A stretch of 6,580 bases of DNA, from assembly GCA_947445425.1 (NCBI GenBank), contig CANFFA010000139.1, positions 1 to 6,580 of the forward strand, in the 5' to 3' direction. Source of the stretch: Paludibacteraceae bacterium (GTDB lineage: Bacteria; Bacteroidota; Bacteroidia; Bacteroidales; Paludibacteraceae). The notes under the pieces are model-generated. The model saw only the letters and a program-made list of their open reading frames with translations, made no database searches and had not been told where the DNA came from. Every line of letters starts with the position of its first letter. Within the stretch, counting starts at the first letter, position 1. Shown piece after piece: positions 6,158 through 6,580 of the stretch. The position numbers and the translations under genes are program-made.

Positions 6158-6580
6158 ATGAAAAAGACCTCTAATGAAAAAAAAAGCCTTGGCAAGATGG
6201 ACTCTGAACTTGGTTTATCCATTAACTTTTCTGGAATGGAACTGGAGTGTGGTTGCGATGAAGCGGGTCGTGGATGTTTGGCTGGACCAGTAGTAGCAGC
6301 GGCAGTGATATTACCCCTAGATTTCCAATGCGCTTTACTCAATGATTCGAAACAGCTCACTGAATTGCAAAGAGAAAAACTTCGCCCTATTATTGAAAAA
6401 GAAGCCTTGGCTTGGGCAGTAGCTGAAGTCAGCTGTACCGAAATTGATGAAATAAATATCCTCAATGCTTCAATTTTGGCGATGCACAGAGCCATTGATA
6501 AATTAAAAATTCGTCCGGAATTTATCATTGTGGATGGTAATAAATTCAGAGCCTACGAAGAGATTCCCCACCAAACGATA
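6158..6580 (+). CDS. rnhB: Ribonuclease HII, N-terminal part (runs off right edge)
   Basis: An open frame of 141 codons from the ATG at 6158 continues past the window. RNase HII cleaves the RNA strand of RNA/DNA hybrids and removes single ribonucleotides misincorporated into DNA, using two metal ions. The signature is [20 protein letters not shown] from residue 31, with catalytic Asp34 and Glu35. LNDSKQL (61-67), the segment [10 protein letters not shown] (82-91), [15 protein letters not shown] (99-113) and IIVDGN (123-128) with the third catalytic Asp126 all fit the family. The fourth acidic residue, expected before the IAAAS helix, lies beyond the edge. The frame has a stop just before 6158, so that is the furthest upstream ATG. 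It gives a lysine-rich extension of about 14 residues, and the ATGs at 6197 and 6236 are alternatives; 6197 gives a start more like typical family members. No clear -7 promoter match is seen in the 203 nt upstream. Confidence 0.95.
   Translation, partial: MKKTSNEKKSLGKMDSELGLSINFSGMELECGCDEAGRGCLAGPVVAAAVILPLDFQCALLNDSKQLTELQREKLRPIIEKEALAWAVAEVSCTEIDEINILNASILAMHRAIDKLKIRPEFIIVDGNKFRAYEEIPHQTI

Noticed and set aside
6151..6528. 125-codon minus-strand open frame opposite rnhB
   Set aside because: The plus strand carries unmistakable RNase HII motifs across this stretch, so the minus frame is a shadow.

Overview
The window looks like ordinary chromosomal DNA from a member of the Bacteroidota. 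Four things support this. The outer-membrane receptor/lipoprotein gene pair at the left is of a type characteristic of that phylum. Four of the transcription units are preceded by matches to the Bacteroidota -7 promoter element (TAnnTTTG), two of them with a TTG at exactly 19 nt. The genes lack obvious Shine-Dalgarno sequences. The tRNA gene does not encode its CCA end. The DNA is AT-rich. The exact class (Saprospiria, Chitinophagia, Sphingobacteriia or Flavobacteriia) cannot be fixed from this window.

Layout. Positions 1-2338 (minus strand) hold a TonB-dependent outer-membrane receptor followed 7 nt later by the start of a small lipoprotein resembling the DUF4249 family, which runs off the left edge. 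Positions 2339-2643 hold a tRNA-Ser(GGA) gene (minus) with its own promoter and a probable terminator, plus a strong stem-loop terminator for the operon to its right. Positions 2644-4953 (minus) hold guaA (GMP synthase) and then tatD (metal-dependent nuclease/hydrolase), 15 nt apart and probably co-transcribed from a well-matched promoter at 5008-5037. Positions 4954-5462 form a 509-nt divergent intergenic region that contains an unusual, exactly concentric nest of palindromes (5079-5275). Positions 5463-5954 (plus) encode a four-helix CvpA-family membrane protein. Positions 5955-6157 contain a second, unrelated long inverted repeat with perfect 29-nt arms. From 6158 to the right edge (plus) lies the 5' part of rnhB (ribonuclease HII).

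How the genes work together. The receptor and lipoprotein probably form one envelope complex for TonB-driven import of an unknown ligand. GuaA makes GMP, and TatD and RNase HII are nucleic-acid maintenance enzymes; CvpA is an inner-membrane protein. Apart from the receptor pair and the guaA-tatD operon I see no functional linkage.

I found no convincing new multi-gene system. The most noteworthy signals are non-coding: the two inverted-repeat elements bracketing cvpA, and a tRNA promoter embedded in the terminator of the preceding operon.
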